A DNA stretch of 52,997 bases from NCBI RefSeq assembly GCF_028689785.1, contig NZ_JAQVCN010000031.1, positions 1 to 52,997 of the forward strand, read 5' to 3'. The position numbers were made by a program, and so were the translations under genes. The stretch is from Zoogloea sp. (lineage in GTDB: Bacteria; Pseudomonadota; Gammaproteobacteria; Burkholderiales; Rhodocyclaceae). Below, in pieces: positions 16,284 through 24,118 of the stretch (its first letter is position 1; every line of letters begins with the position of its first letter). The notes under the pieces are model-generated. The model saw only the letters and a list, made by a program, of their open reading frames with translations. It did no database searches and had not been told where the DNA came from.

Positions 16284-17222
16284 ATGAACCTCAAGCATCT
16301 CTTCTATTTTTGGAAAACGGCTCGCAGTGGCGGTGTGGTGAAGGCTGGCGAGGCCCTTCATGTGACGCCCCAGACCATCAGTGGTCAGATCCGCCTTCTG
16401 GAAGACAGCCTGGATACCCAATTGTTCGCTCGGGATGGTCGCGCCCTTGAGCTGACCCCCGCCGGGCGGCTGGCCATGGAGTATGCGGATGAGATGTTCT
16501 CCCTCAGCGCCGAGCTGGAGCAGGCCCTGCGCCACTATCCCAAGGGGCGTCCGGTGGAGTTCCGGGTGGGGGTGTCGGATGCGGTGCCCAAGTCGATCGC
16601 CTACCGCCTGCTCCGTCCGGCGGTGGACCCGGCTGATCCGGTGCGCATCATCTGCCGGGAATGGCGGCTCGACCGTCTGCTCACCGAGTTGGCCATCCAC
16701 AAACTGGATCTGGTGATTGCCGACTCCCCCATCCCGCCATCGGTGGATGTGCGCGCCTACAACCATCGGTTGGGAGAGTCGGGTCTGAGCTTCGTCGCAG
16801 CCCGGTCTCTGCTGGCGGGGCAGAGCACTGACTTCCCTGCCTGCATGGGCACCCTTCCAACCTTGCTGCCTGGTGAGGATTCGGCGATTCGCCGCAAGTT
16901 CGAGGATTGGCTCGATCGTAAGCGGCTGCGGCCGCGCATCGCCGGAGAGTTCGACGACACGGCCTTGATGACGGCCTTCGGGTGTGCCGGCGTGGGGGCC
17001 TTTGTGGTGCCGACGGCCATCGAGCAGGAAACCCTGGCCAGCGGTGATCTAGTGGTGCTGGGCCGTGCCGAGGAGGTTCGCATCGAGTATTACGCGATCT
17101 CGGTGGAGCGCCGTCTGACCCACCCTTGCGTGCTGGCCATCTCCGACGCGGCCAAGGCCGGTCTGGGCACTATGGAGGGGGGGATGAGGCCATCTGAAGG
17201 GCCCCCGGGCGGGTCTGCCTGA
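16284..17222 (+). CDS. nhaR: NhaR-like LysR-family transcriptional regulator
   Basis: DNA-binding regulator of 312 residues. The N-terminal winged helix-turn-helix begins MNLKHLFYFWKTARSGG and contains HVTPQTISGQIRLLE, closely following the E. coli NhaR pattern (YFW..., LTPQTITGQIRALE). The effector domain follows (from about 90). NhaR activates the Na+/H+ antiporter gene nhaA in response to sodium, but no antiporter gene lies in this window, so the target is not known. It is divergent from the hpf-like gene and convergent with the Tim44-domain gene. The Pro/Gly-rich last 20 residues are probably not conserved. Confidence 0.85.
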   Translation: MNLKHLFYFWKTARSGGVVKAGEALHVTPQTISGQIRLLEDSLDTQLFARDGRALELTPAGRLAMEYADEMFSLSAELEQALRHYPKGRPVEFRVGVSDAVPKSIAYRLLRPAVDPADPVRIICREWRLDRLLTELAIHKLDLVIADSPIPPSVDVRAYNHRLGESGLSFVAARSLLAGQSTDFPACMGTLPTLLPGEDSAIRRKFEDWLDRKRLRPRIAGEFDDTALMTAFGCAGVGAFVVPTAIEQETLASGDLVVLGRAEEVRIEYYAISVERRLTHPCVLAISDAAKAGLGTMEGGMRPSEGPPGGSA

Positions 17223-17232
17223 GGCCTGCCGG

Positions 17233-17274
17233 GCAAAAAAAGACCCCTGCTACGAGAGGGCCTCGTGCAGGGGC
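17233..17274 (-). terminator. Rho-independent terminator of the Tim44-domain gene
   Basis: The minus strand reads CCCCTGCACGAG, a short loop, and CTCGTAGCAGGGG (one bulged base), followed by a run of seven T (17236-17242 on the plus strand is all A). It lies about 50 nt after the stop of the 17322-18269 gene. Confidence 0.8.
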
Positions 17275-17321
17275 TAGGGGGTACTGCCAGAGTCGGATCG
17301 GGCGGCGCAGCCGCCGGGAGC

Positions 17322-18269
17322 TCAGCCGTTCTGTTGAATGCCGGCCACCAGCCAGCCGTTGTTGCCGCTGCGGGGCTTGGTGAGGTGCCAGACTTCGTCG
17401 ATGCCTTCGGGGGCGGCGTTGGTTTCTTCGCGCAGCAGGCCGGTGAAGCGGACGCTGACGATGTAGCGCTCTGCTTCCTCGCTCACATCGATGACCTCGG
17501 CGTTGAGGGACACCACGTCGGTCTTCTGACCGGCGGCGCCGTCATCCATCCAGTTCATCTTGATCTCGGCGAACATCTCGGGCGTGGTGTACTCGCGAAT
17601 ATCGTCCAGATTGCGGGCGTCATTGGCGGCCTGCAGGCGGATGAAGTTGACCTTGGCGTTACGCACGAAGGCGTCGGCGTCAAAGTCGGCCGGGATGTTG
17701 CCGACAGCTGCCGTGGTGGCAGCCGCCGCAGTTGTCGCTGCCACGGGGGCTGCAGCACCACCGAAAGCCGGGGTGGCGGTGGACGACGGTGCCTTGTCGT
17801 AAGTACCCTGGTTGGCGGTGTACTGCATGCCACCGGCGCCCGCACCGGCCAGGGCCGGCTGGTTGGCGGCGGCGCGCTTGCGCAGGAAGAAGCCGATCAC
17901 GGCGATCACGGCAAAGGCGATCAGGGCCATCATCATCATGGAGGCGAGCTCTTCACCGAACCCCAAGTGGGAAGCCAGGGCGGCCAGACCGATACCAGCG
18001 GCCAGGCCGGCCAGGGGGCCCATCCAGGAACGCTTGGGCTGGGCCGCGGGGGCCGCGGCTGCGGCCTGGGAACGGGCTGGGGCAGCGGCCGCGCCAGGCT
18101 GTTGGGCCGGGGTGGCTGGGGTGGCGGTGGGGGCCTTGGGTTGGCTCAGCTCCTGGCGTTGCATGCCCGACGATTTGCCACCACCGAAACGCTTGGCGGC
18201 ATCGGCATCGCCGGCAACGAGGGTCAGGCCCAGCGCCAAGGCGGCGCCCATCAGGGCAAAGGATTTCAT
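17322..18269 (-). CDS. Tim44-like domain protein, membrane-associated
   Basis: A 315-residue protein with an N-terminal signal-like segment (MKSFALMGAALALGLTLVAG), a low-complexity Ala/Pro/Gln-rich region (about 40-80), hydrophobic segments at about 84-100 and 108-127, a second low-complexity linker, and a C-terminal Tim44-like domain from about 195. That domain includes FVRNAKVNFIRLQAA and ends with a strand-rich part (VSVRFTGLLRE, DEVWHLTKP). Bacterial Tim44-domain proteins are membrane-linked and of unclear function. The gene is monocistronic: a terminator follows and 126 nt separate it from the chaN-like gene. Confidence 0.85.
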   Translation of the reverse strand: MKSFALMGAALALGLTLVAGDADAAKRFGGGKSSGMQRQELSQPKAPTATPATPAQQPGAAAAPARSQAAAAAPAAQPKRSWMGPLAGLAAGIGLAALASHLGFGEELASMMMMALIAFAVIAVIGFFLRKRAAANQPALAGAGAGGMQYTANQGTYDKAPSSTATPAFGGAAAPVAATTAAAATTAAVGNIPADFDADAFVRNAKVNFIRLQAANDARNLDDIREYTTPEMFAEIKMNWMDDGAAGQKTDVVSLNAEVIDVSEEAERYIVSVRFTGLLREETNAAPEGIDEVWHLTKPRSGNNGWLVAGIQQNG

Positions 18270-18395
18270 TCGTGTCTCCTGTAGTTGGGGGATTCAGCCT
18301 GGCAAGGATAATCGGGAGTTCGATTAAATAAAATCAGAATTGTTGGTAGTCTGATTTCGATAAAAATTGAATGTCGAGCAGTTTTCCATGACTGT

Positions 18396-19241
18396 TCAGG
18401 ATTGCGGAGCTGGGAAGCGCTTGCAGGGGTCGTCCCGCTGGACGGCCGGGGTGATCCAGAGGTGGGTGTAGGCCCGATGCGGTTCTGCGCTGTGCTCACT
18501 TTCCAGAAAGGCGATGTTCAGGATGCGTGTACCCGGACGCAGTTGGGCCAGGGTAACGGGCACGCCATAGTCGGCCCGCACGTGGCCGTTGCCGGCCACC
18601 AGGATGGCGGGGCGGTCTTTCAGGGCCGCGACGCCGGTGGCCATGGCGGCATCCCGGGCGCGCTGGGCGAGGCGCATGCCCGGCACGCGGGTGGCGGGGA
18701 GCTGGCCGCAGTGATCATCCACCAGATCTTTGTCCAGCGCCATTTGTGCTGTGGCCGGCAAAGGGGCTGCCGTCAGGGTGGTAGCGAGGGCCGGGGGCAG
18801 GGCGCTCTCCCCTTCGCGTACCAGGCGGCGGGCCAGGTCGCGGGAGATGTTTGCACCTGCCACGCCGATTGATGCCTGGGCCAGGCCGGCGAAAAGGGGT
18901 TCGTGGAGGGGCCACTGCCAGGATCGGGCGTCGAAGCCGGCGCTGCTCAGTTGATCCGCCACCGATGGGCCGTTGGGCGACGCCCAACTCACCCGCTGCC
19001 CGTCTTCCAGGTGCTCGGCGGCGATTGAGCTGGGCGCCAGCTCGGCGATCAGGGCCGCCCTGCGTTGGTGGTGATAGGGGTTGTCGTGGATCTCCCCCAG
19101 GAGGACGAAGTCACTCTGGCGGGCCTGGGCCAACAGGTCGGCCCGGCTGATCTCCCGGCCGGTGGTGGTGTCGATGATGCGGTCGGCGGCCTGGGCTGCA
19201 CCGGTCAGGCAGATCAGCAGCAGGGTGAGTCGGAGGTTCAT
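18396..19241 (-). CDS. ChaN family haem/iron-associated protein
   Basis: A 281-residue exported protein of the ChaN family. Known members (Campylobacter ChaN, Pseudomonas PhuW) bind haem and are induced by iron limitation. The N terminus MNLRLTLLLICLTGAAQA is a signal sequence; the cysteine at 10 lacks a good lipobox, so lipidation is doubtful. The family hallmark FVLLGEIHDNPYHHQ follows at about residue 46, and NGHVRADYGVP lies near the C terminus. The frame is open to 19355, but 19241 is preferred because the signal sequence starts there. It is 67 nt downstream of the second DUF2149 gene, so it is probably the last gene of the Fur-controlled haem operon. Confidence 0.82.
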   Translation of the reverse strand: MNLRLTLLLICLTGAAQAADRIIDTTTGREISRADLLAQARQSDFVLLGEIHDNPYHHQRRAALIAELAPSSIAAEHLEDGQRVSWASPNGPSVADQLSSAGFDARSWQWPLHEPLFAGLAQASIGVAGANISRDLARRLVREGESALPPALATTLTAAPLPATAQMALDKDLVDDHCGQLPATRVPGMRLAQRARDAAMATGVAALKDRPAILVAGNGHVRADYGVPVTLAQLRPGTRILNIAFLESEHSAEPHRAYTHLWITPAVQRDDPCKRFPAPQS

Positions 19242-19308
19242 GGTCGGGTGTGCCGTTGGGGCCGGAGCACCGGCAGGTCCTGTATGGACGAGCCGGACGG
19301 GTGGGAGT

Positions 19309-19641
19309 TCAGTGCGGGGTGTCGGTGCCTTCGGGGACATACACGATGGAGCCATCCTTCATGCGGTAGGCGACGCCGGCCTTTTCGCCATCACCGCTGC
19401 CGATCGCACCGCTGGCCTTGTAGTGCTCGACTTTTTCGCCTTTCTTGATGGTGATCTCCATGTTCGGCTTGCCGGGGTCGGTGATGACGGTGACGTCCTT
19501 CTTGCTGAAGGGGTTCATCAGCGGGTTCTTGGCGATGGTGATGAGCAGGGCGGCGATGACGACCAGGAAGATGTCGATGAGATTGACCACCGACAGGATC
19601 GGGTCTTCGGTTTCGGGTTCGTGCAGCAGCTTGAGCGCCAT
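19309..19641 (-). CDS. DUF2149 protein, ExbD-like partner of chelatase module 2
   Basis: A 110-residue membrane protein paralogous to the one at 7368-7703. One membrane segment (about 15-38) reads DPILSVVNLIDIFLVVIAAL, with D23 at the position of the ExbD/TolR aspartate. The C-terminal half is strand-rich and polar (VTVITDPGKPNMEITIKKG), consistent with a periplasmic domain. It starts 2 nt after the ExbB-like gene. The conserved pairing and Asp suggest an ExbD-type stator; no experimental function is known to me. Confidence 0.8.
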   Translation of the reverse strand: MALKLLHEPETEDPILSVVNLIDIFLVVIAALLITIAKNPLMNPFSKKDVTVITDPGKPNMEITIKKGEKVEHYKASGAIGSGDGEKAGVAYRMKDGSIVYVPEGTDTPH

Positions 19642-19643
19642 GT

Positions 19644-20123
19644 TCAGCCCTCCTTGCGCAGACGGGCGATGTATACGATCTCCTCGGCCAGCCAGCGCCG
19701 CCGCACATTGGTAACCCAGAAGGTGATCGATGCGGCGATGAGAGCCAGGATGACCGCCGAGAACGCCACCGTGAGGTTGTGGGATACCTGGGCCAGGTCA
19801 CCGTCCGACAGGGACTTGAGCGCCGGGCCCATGGGAATCATGGTGGCAACCAGACCCAGCATTGGCGTGATGCGGCTGGCGACCCGGGGTGCTTCGAGGA
19901 TGGTGTGGGCCTGCAGGTCGAGTTCGTCGTCGGTAAGCGAGCGGTTGGCCCGGAAGGCTCGGATCAGCGGCCGACCGCCATCGCTGCGGCGGCGCCAGGC
20001 GATCATGGCGAATTCTCCCAGGGACCAGAAGGCAAACAGGAAGAGCACGGCGATGAGGAGGAGGGTGGGCAGCAGGAAGAGCTGCGCCACGTCGTACATG
20101 GTGTTTTCGAGGGACTGGTTCAT
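19644..20123 (-). CDS. MotA/TolQ/ExbB-like proton channel, chelatase module 2
   Basis: A 159-residue inner-membrane protein. Its N-terminal membrane helix is FLLPTLLLIAVLFLFAFWSL. A short charged cytoplasmic loop follows, then ITPMLGLVATMIPMGPALKSL, the TolQ/ExbB-type pore segment, and AFSAVILALIAASITFWVTN as the last helix. The PMGP motif matches PLGP in the module 1 paralogue and distinguishes this subfamily from ordinary ExbB. It sits 27 nt after the second cobN-like gene and just before DUF2149, so all three are probably co-translated. It could also energise the TonB receptor of the operon, but no tonB gene is present. Confidence 0.85.
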   Translation of the reverse strand: MNQSLENTMYDVAQLFLLPTLLLIAVLFLFAFWSLGEFAMIAWRRRSDGGRPLIRAFRANRSLTDDELDLQAHTILEAPRVASRITPMLGLVATMIPMGPALKSLSDGDLAQVSHNLTVAFSAVILALIAASITFWVTNVRRRWLAEEIVYIARLRKEG

Positions 20124-20150
20124 AGTGAAGTTCAGGCGGGTTGGCAGGAG

Positions 20151-23100
20151 TTAGCGGAAGGCGGAGCGGGCCCGCAGCATGCCGCCCAGGCTTGCCATGG
20201 CCACGAGGAATAGCCCCCAGGCGGCATGTGCGGGTACGGGCGGGGCAGGGGGCTCGACCCTGTCGAGGCGCATGCCCTGGATGGGCGGCGGTGGTGCCGG
20301 GGCAGGTTCGGGTGCTTGTTCGCCCGAGGGCGCTTCGGCGGCGGGGGGCGGCGTGAGCGGGGAAGGCTGGGGGGTGTTCTGGGCCAGACCGAAGCCGACG
20401 AAGGTAGGCAGGGCTGCGTTGTCGGTTTTTACTTGGTGACGCCTGGCCAGCTCACGGTAGCGGGCCTTGAGCTCGTCCACAGTGGCCCTGTCGGCCTTCC
20501 AGTAGCCCTGGCGGGCGGCTTCAAGCATGCGTTCGATGCTTTGGGCGAGGGCATGGGGGTTCTGGCGCTCGAACCAGTCCTTGAGGCCGAGTCTGTGCTT
20601 GTCGCGCACGTAGACGTCGACGAACTCCTGCCATTGGTCATCGCGCACGATCTCCCGGGCTACGGACTGCCAGCCCGAGAAGTTGTTGATGCCATCGAGC
20701 ACCTGCAGGGTGCCGGCGTAGCCTTCCTTCATCAGGCCCTGGATGTAGCCGGGGTGGAAGTTGCGGGTGGCCAGCTCCTTGGCCAGGAATCCTGCTGCGC
20801 CTTCGACCTTGCCGCCGCCCTGGCCGCGCAGGTTGGAGATGTAGAGTTCCGGCGCTTTGCCATCCAGGTGGCGCACGGCGAGGGCGATGCCGCCCAGGTA
20901 CTGGAAGGGATCGTCGGTGGTGAGCATGCCGTAGAGGTTGGAGCTGCGGGACAACACCGCGCCTTCGGTGCCCTTGAGGTGGGCGGCGTAGAGGTTCTCG
21001 CCCCCGGCACCGGACTGGCCCCATTGGCTTTCGTCAGGGCCGTAGCCGAACTGCATGCGTGACAGATATAGGCGGGCGAGCTTGCGATCACCTTCGGCCT
21101 TGCCCTTCCAGGTGTCGGTGGCCAGGGCCGCGTCGTCCAGGCCGGTGCCATAGCGGCCGGACTCGGAGGAGAAGATGCGGGTCTGGGCGGCGTTGGTGGC
21201 CTGAGCGTCGGTCCAGCCCCGGGCGCGCAGGGATGCAGCGATGCGGCGGGTGTTGGCGGCCACGGGGTTGTCGGCTTCGTCGGCCTCGGCGGCCAGTTTT
21301 GCGGCCTTGGCGAGCAGGCGCATCACGTTGGGAAAGTGGTCGCGGTACAGGCCGGTGGCCGACAGCACCACATCCACCCGGGGTCGGCCGAGGGCTTCCC
21401 GGGGTACGAGGCGGACATCGTCTACCCGGCCGCCGGCATCCCACACGGGTTCGACACCCAGTGCCCACAGGGCCTGGGCTTCGAGCAGGCCGAAGTGGCG
21501 CATGGTTTCCACCGACCACAGGGTGAAGGTGAGCTTCTGCGGCGTCTTGCCCGCTTTTGCGCGGTGGGTGGCGAGGAGCTGATCGAAGGCCTCGCGGCCG
21601 GCAGCCCAGGCGGCCCGGGTGGGCACGCGGGAGGGGTCGAAGCCGTACAGGTTGCGGCCGGTGGGCAGGGCGTCGGGGTTCTTGATCGGGTCGCCGCCGT
21701 AGCTGGTGGGAATGTGACGCCCCTCCAGGCCGGCCAACAGGGCTGTAATTTCGGGGCTGGCGTCGAGGGCGGCGTACCACTTGCCGGCTTGCTCTGCGGC
21801 GGCGCGGGCCCTGGGGGGCAACGCGGAGATTTCGGCCGTGCCTTGCAGGATGGCCTTCAGGCGACGGTAGGGGGAGGACTCCTTCAGCCGGGTGTAGTCG
21901 CCGACGAGGAGTTCGACGGCATCTTCGCCCGGGCTGGCGACGCCTTCCCAGAAGTCCTTGCCAACCATCATCAGTACGGTGGCGATGCGACCGTCTTCGC
22001 CGGCACCCTGGCCGAAGGTGTGCAGCCCCAGGGGTTGCGCGGTGCGGGCCAGTTCGTGGAGGTGATCGTGGACCTCGGTGACAAAGCCGGCGAAATCCTT
22101 GCCGATGCGCGCCTCGTTCCAGCCCAGGTCCTTGTCGATGTTTTCCTTGCGCACCGCGGCGAGAAACTGGCTGCGGATCTTGTCCTTAACCGCGCCTTCG
22201 TCCTGGGTTAGCCAGGCGTGAAGTTGGTCGTGGATGCCGGTGAGGGCGGAATGCAGGCCGGCGGGGGCAAAGGGTGGAGTGAGGTGGCTGATGATGGTGG
22301 CACGGCCCCGGCGCTTGGCCTGGGTGGCTTCGCCAATATTGTCCACGATGTAGGGGTAAAGCACGGGCACATCGCCGACGGCGAGCATGGGAAAGTCGGA
22401 TACGGCGAGGCCGCGCTCCTTGCCGGGCAGCCACTCCTGGCTGCCGTGGGTGCCGTAGTGGATGAAGGCGTCGCTCCGGGCCTGTTCCCGGGCCCACAGG
22501 TAGGCGGCCATGTAGAAGTGGGAAGGGGCGGCGCTGGTGGAGTGGTAAAGGGCCTTCTCCTTTTCCTCCCAGCGTTCGCCCCGAGGCGGCTGGGGCAGCA
22601 GGGCAAGATGGCCAAGGCGCAGGCGCGGGATGACGAAACCGGGTTGGCCCCGGTGGATCACCACCATGGACGAGCGCTCGGGCTCGCCCCAGCGTTCGTG
22701 CAACTGCTTGCGCACGCTGTCGGGCTGGCCAGCAAGCCAGCGCCGGTAGGTGGTCAGGGGCAGATGCTCGGCCAGGTCGTCCCGGAGCAGGGATTCGAGG
22801 ACGCTGTTGTCACCGGCGGGCTGGTAGTAGGGGGCGAGCAGGCGCTGGAGCGACAGGGTGAGCTCGGTTTCGCCGGGGGTCTCGGTGGTGTAACCGTGGG
22901 CCTTGAGGGCGGTGAGGGTGGCCACCAGGCTGCGCGGCAGGTTCATGAACGAGGCGGAGAGGTTCTTCTCCCCCGGGGGGTAGTTCCAGAAGAACAGGGT
23001 GACGCGCTTGTCCTTGTTGGCCCGGGTCTGCAGCCGGGCCAGGCGCAGGGCCTTGCCCACCACGGCGTCGGCTTGGGCGGCGATGGGGGCGATCTGGTCG

Positions 23101-24116
23101 TCGGACTTGCGGGTGGCGGCGGCAATCTGGATGTCGGTGACGCCGGCGTATTCAGCCTGGGCCAGGTAGAAGGGCACGTCCATCAGGGCGACGCCCTGGG
23201 GGTCGGCGGCCCACGCGGCCTCGTCGCCCTTGCGGTAGGGCATGGCCTGGACGACGGGGATGCCGAGCTCGGCAAACTCTGTTCTACGGCCCTCCGGGTT
23301 GAGCATGATCTGGGTGTTGATCAGGGCGTTGGCGAGGAGCCGGCCGTTTGCCCGCAGCATGCGCCGGACGGCGTCCGGATCCATGACCGGGCTGTAGAAG
23401 GGCAGGGCCGTGGCGCCGGCCTTTTCGATGCGCCGGATCAGGTCGTCGATGAATGCGGTCTGCTCGGCGGCGATGTACTGCTGATGGAGGGCGATGGCGA
23501 TGACCGGGGCGTCGGGGGCGGAGCCTCTCCAGCGCAGGTAGGCGGTGGGGTCGGCGAAGACGAGGCCGGGGTGGTCCGGGTGATAGACGCCGCTCTTGGG
23601 AAAGACGATCGGGTCGGGAATACCCGCCGTGGATTTGCCTGCGAGCAGGGCGGCGAGGCTGGCGAGGAAGGCATCGCTGTTGAGCCGGCCACCGTTTACA
23701 TAATAGGTGTGGAGCCGCCGCGCCACGCTGTCGGGCAGGCCTTGCCAGCGGGGCTGACCTTCGTGCAGCCACAGGTGCGGTGCATGCAGGCCGGGGAGTG
23801 CGCTGGCCAGGCGACTCTCTACGAAGGCCTGGAGGTGATCCCGCGGGGTATCGAAGAGCACCAGGTCGTAGCCCTTGAAGAGCGCAGGGCCGGTGTCGGA
23901 GGGGAGCTTCTCGGCGAAGCGGGACTCCAGCTCCAGGCCATGCCGCCGGGCGCCTTCGGCCATCTTGAGGAACTTGCCCGGCTGGACCGGGGAGGTGCTG
24001 ATGACCAGGATGCGCCCGGCTGCCGCCGGCCCGCTCCCGGTGAGCAGGAGCAGGCACAGCACGGGGAGGGCCAGCGCGGCAAGGAAGCGCCGGGGCAAAC
24101 GGGCTAACGAGTGCAT
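20151..24116 (-). CDS. cobN: Secreted, membrane-anchored CobN-like chelatase (copy 2, HmuS-like)
   Basis: CobN/ChlH-family chelatase of 1321 residues. A signal sequence (FLAALALPVLCLLLLTGSGPAAAG, residues 11-34) and a C-terminal helix (AAWGLFLVAMASLGGML) after a Pro/Ala-rich linker place it in the periplasm, tethered to the inner membrane. The family motif is intact near residue 558: HYGTHGSQEWLPGK. The start at 24116 lies 2 nt after the receptor stop. Gene order (haem-type receptor, CobN, ExbB-like, DUF2149) matches hmu operons of Bacteroidota, whose HmuS is reported to remove iron from haem. I infer haem de-metallation here. It has no AAA+ partner, and cobaltochelatase activity in B12 synthesis is unlikely because the corrin pathway in this window uses CbiX. 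Confidence 0.88.
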   Translation of the reverse strand: MHSLARLPRRFLAALALPVLCLLLLTGSGPAAAGRILVISTSPVQPGKFLKMAEGARRHGLELESRFAEKLPSDTGPALFKGYDLVLFDTPRDHLQAFVESRLASALPGLHAPHLWLHEGQPRWQGLPDSVARRLHTYYVNGGRLNSDAFLASLAALLAGKSTAGIPDPIVFPKSGVYHPDHPGLVFADPTAYLRWRGSAPDAPVIAIALHQQYIAAEQTAFIDDLIRRIEKAGATALPFYSPVMDPDAVRRMLRANGRLLANALINTQIMLNPEGRRTEFAELGIPVVQAMPYRKGDEAAWAADPQGVALMDVPFYLAQAEYAGVTDIQIAAATRKSDDQIAPIAAQADAVVGKALRLARLQTRANKDKRVTLFFWNYPPGEKNLSASFMNLPRSLVATLTALKAHGYTTETPGETELTLSLQRLLAPYYQPAGDNSVLESLLRDDLAEHLPLTTYRRWLAGQPDSVRKQLHERWGEPERSSMVVIHRGQPGFVIPRLRLGHLALLPQPPRGERWEEKEKALYHSTSAAPSHFYMAAYLWAREQARSDAFIHYGTHGSQEWLPGKERGLAVSDFPMLAVGDVPVLYPYIVDNIGEATQAKRRGRATIISHLTPPFAPAGLHSALTGIHDQLHAWLTQDEGAVKDKIRSQFLAAVRKENIDKDLGWNEARIGKDFAGFVTEVHDHLHELARTAQPLGLHTFGQGAGEDGRIATVLMMVGKDFWEGVASPGEDAVELLVGDYTRLKESSPYRRLKAILQGTAEISALPPRARAAAEQAGKWYAALDASPEITALLAGLEGRHIPTSYGGDPIKNPDALPTGRNLYGFDPSRVPTRAAWAAGREAFDQLLATHRAKAGKTPQKLTFTLWSVETMRHFGLLEAQALWALGVEPVWDAGGRVDDVRLVPREALGRPRVDVVLSATGLYRDHFPNVMRLLAKAAKLAAEADEADNPVAANTRRIAASLRARGWTDAQATNAAQTRIFSSESGRYGTGLDDAALATDTWKGKAEGDRKLARLYLSRMQFGYGPDESQWGQSGAGGENLYAAHLKGTEGAVLSRSSNLYGMLTTDDPFQYLGGIALAVRHLDGKAPELYISNLRGQGGGKVEGAAGFLAKELATRNFHPGYIQGLMKEGYAGTLQVLDGINNFSGWQSVAREIVRDDQWQEFVDVYVRDKHRLGLKDWFERQNPHALAQSIERMLEAARQGYWKADRATVDELKARYRELARRHQVKTDNAALPTFVGFGLAQNTPQPSPLTPPPAAEAPSGEQAPEPAPAPPPPIQGMRLDRVEPPAPPVPAHAAWGLFLVAMASLGGMLRARSAFR

Positions 24117-24118
24117 GC

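Noticed and set aside
18331-18357. AAATCAGA...TCTGATTT hairpin between the chaN-like and Tim44-domain genes
   Set aside because: It is AT-rich with an 11-nt loop and no T run; it may be part of the Tim44-gene promoter, but the evidence is too weak to call it a feature.
8151-24116. The CobN-like proteins as the aerobic cobaltochelatase of B12 synthesis
   Set aside because: They are exported, cobST are absent from the window, and the corrin operon contains the early-insertion enzymes CbiX, CbiD and CbiG.
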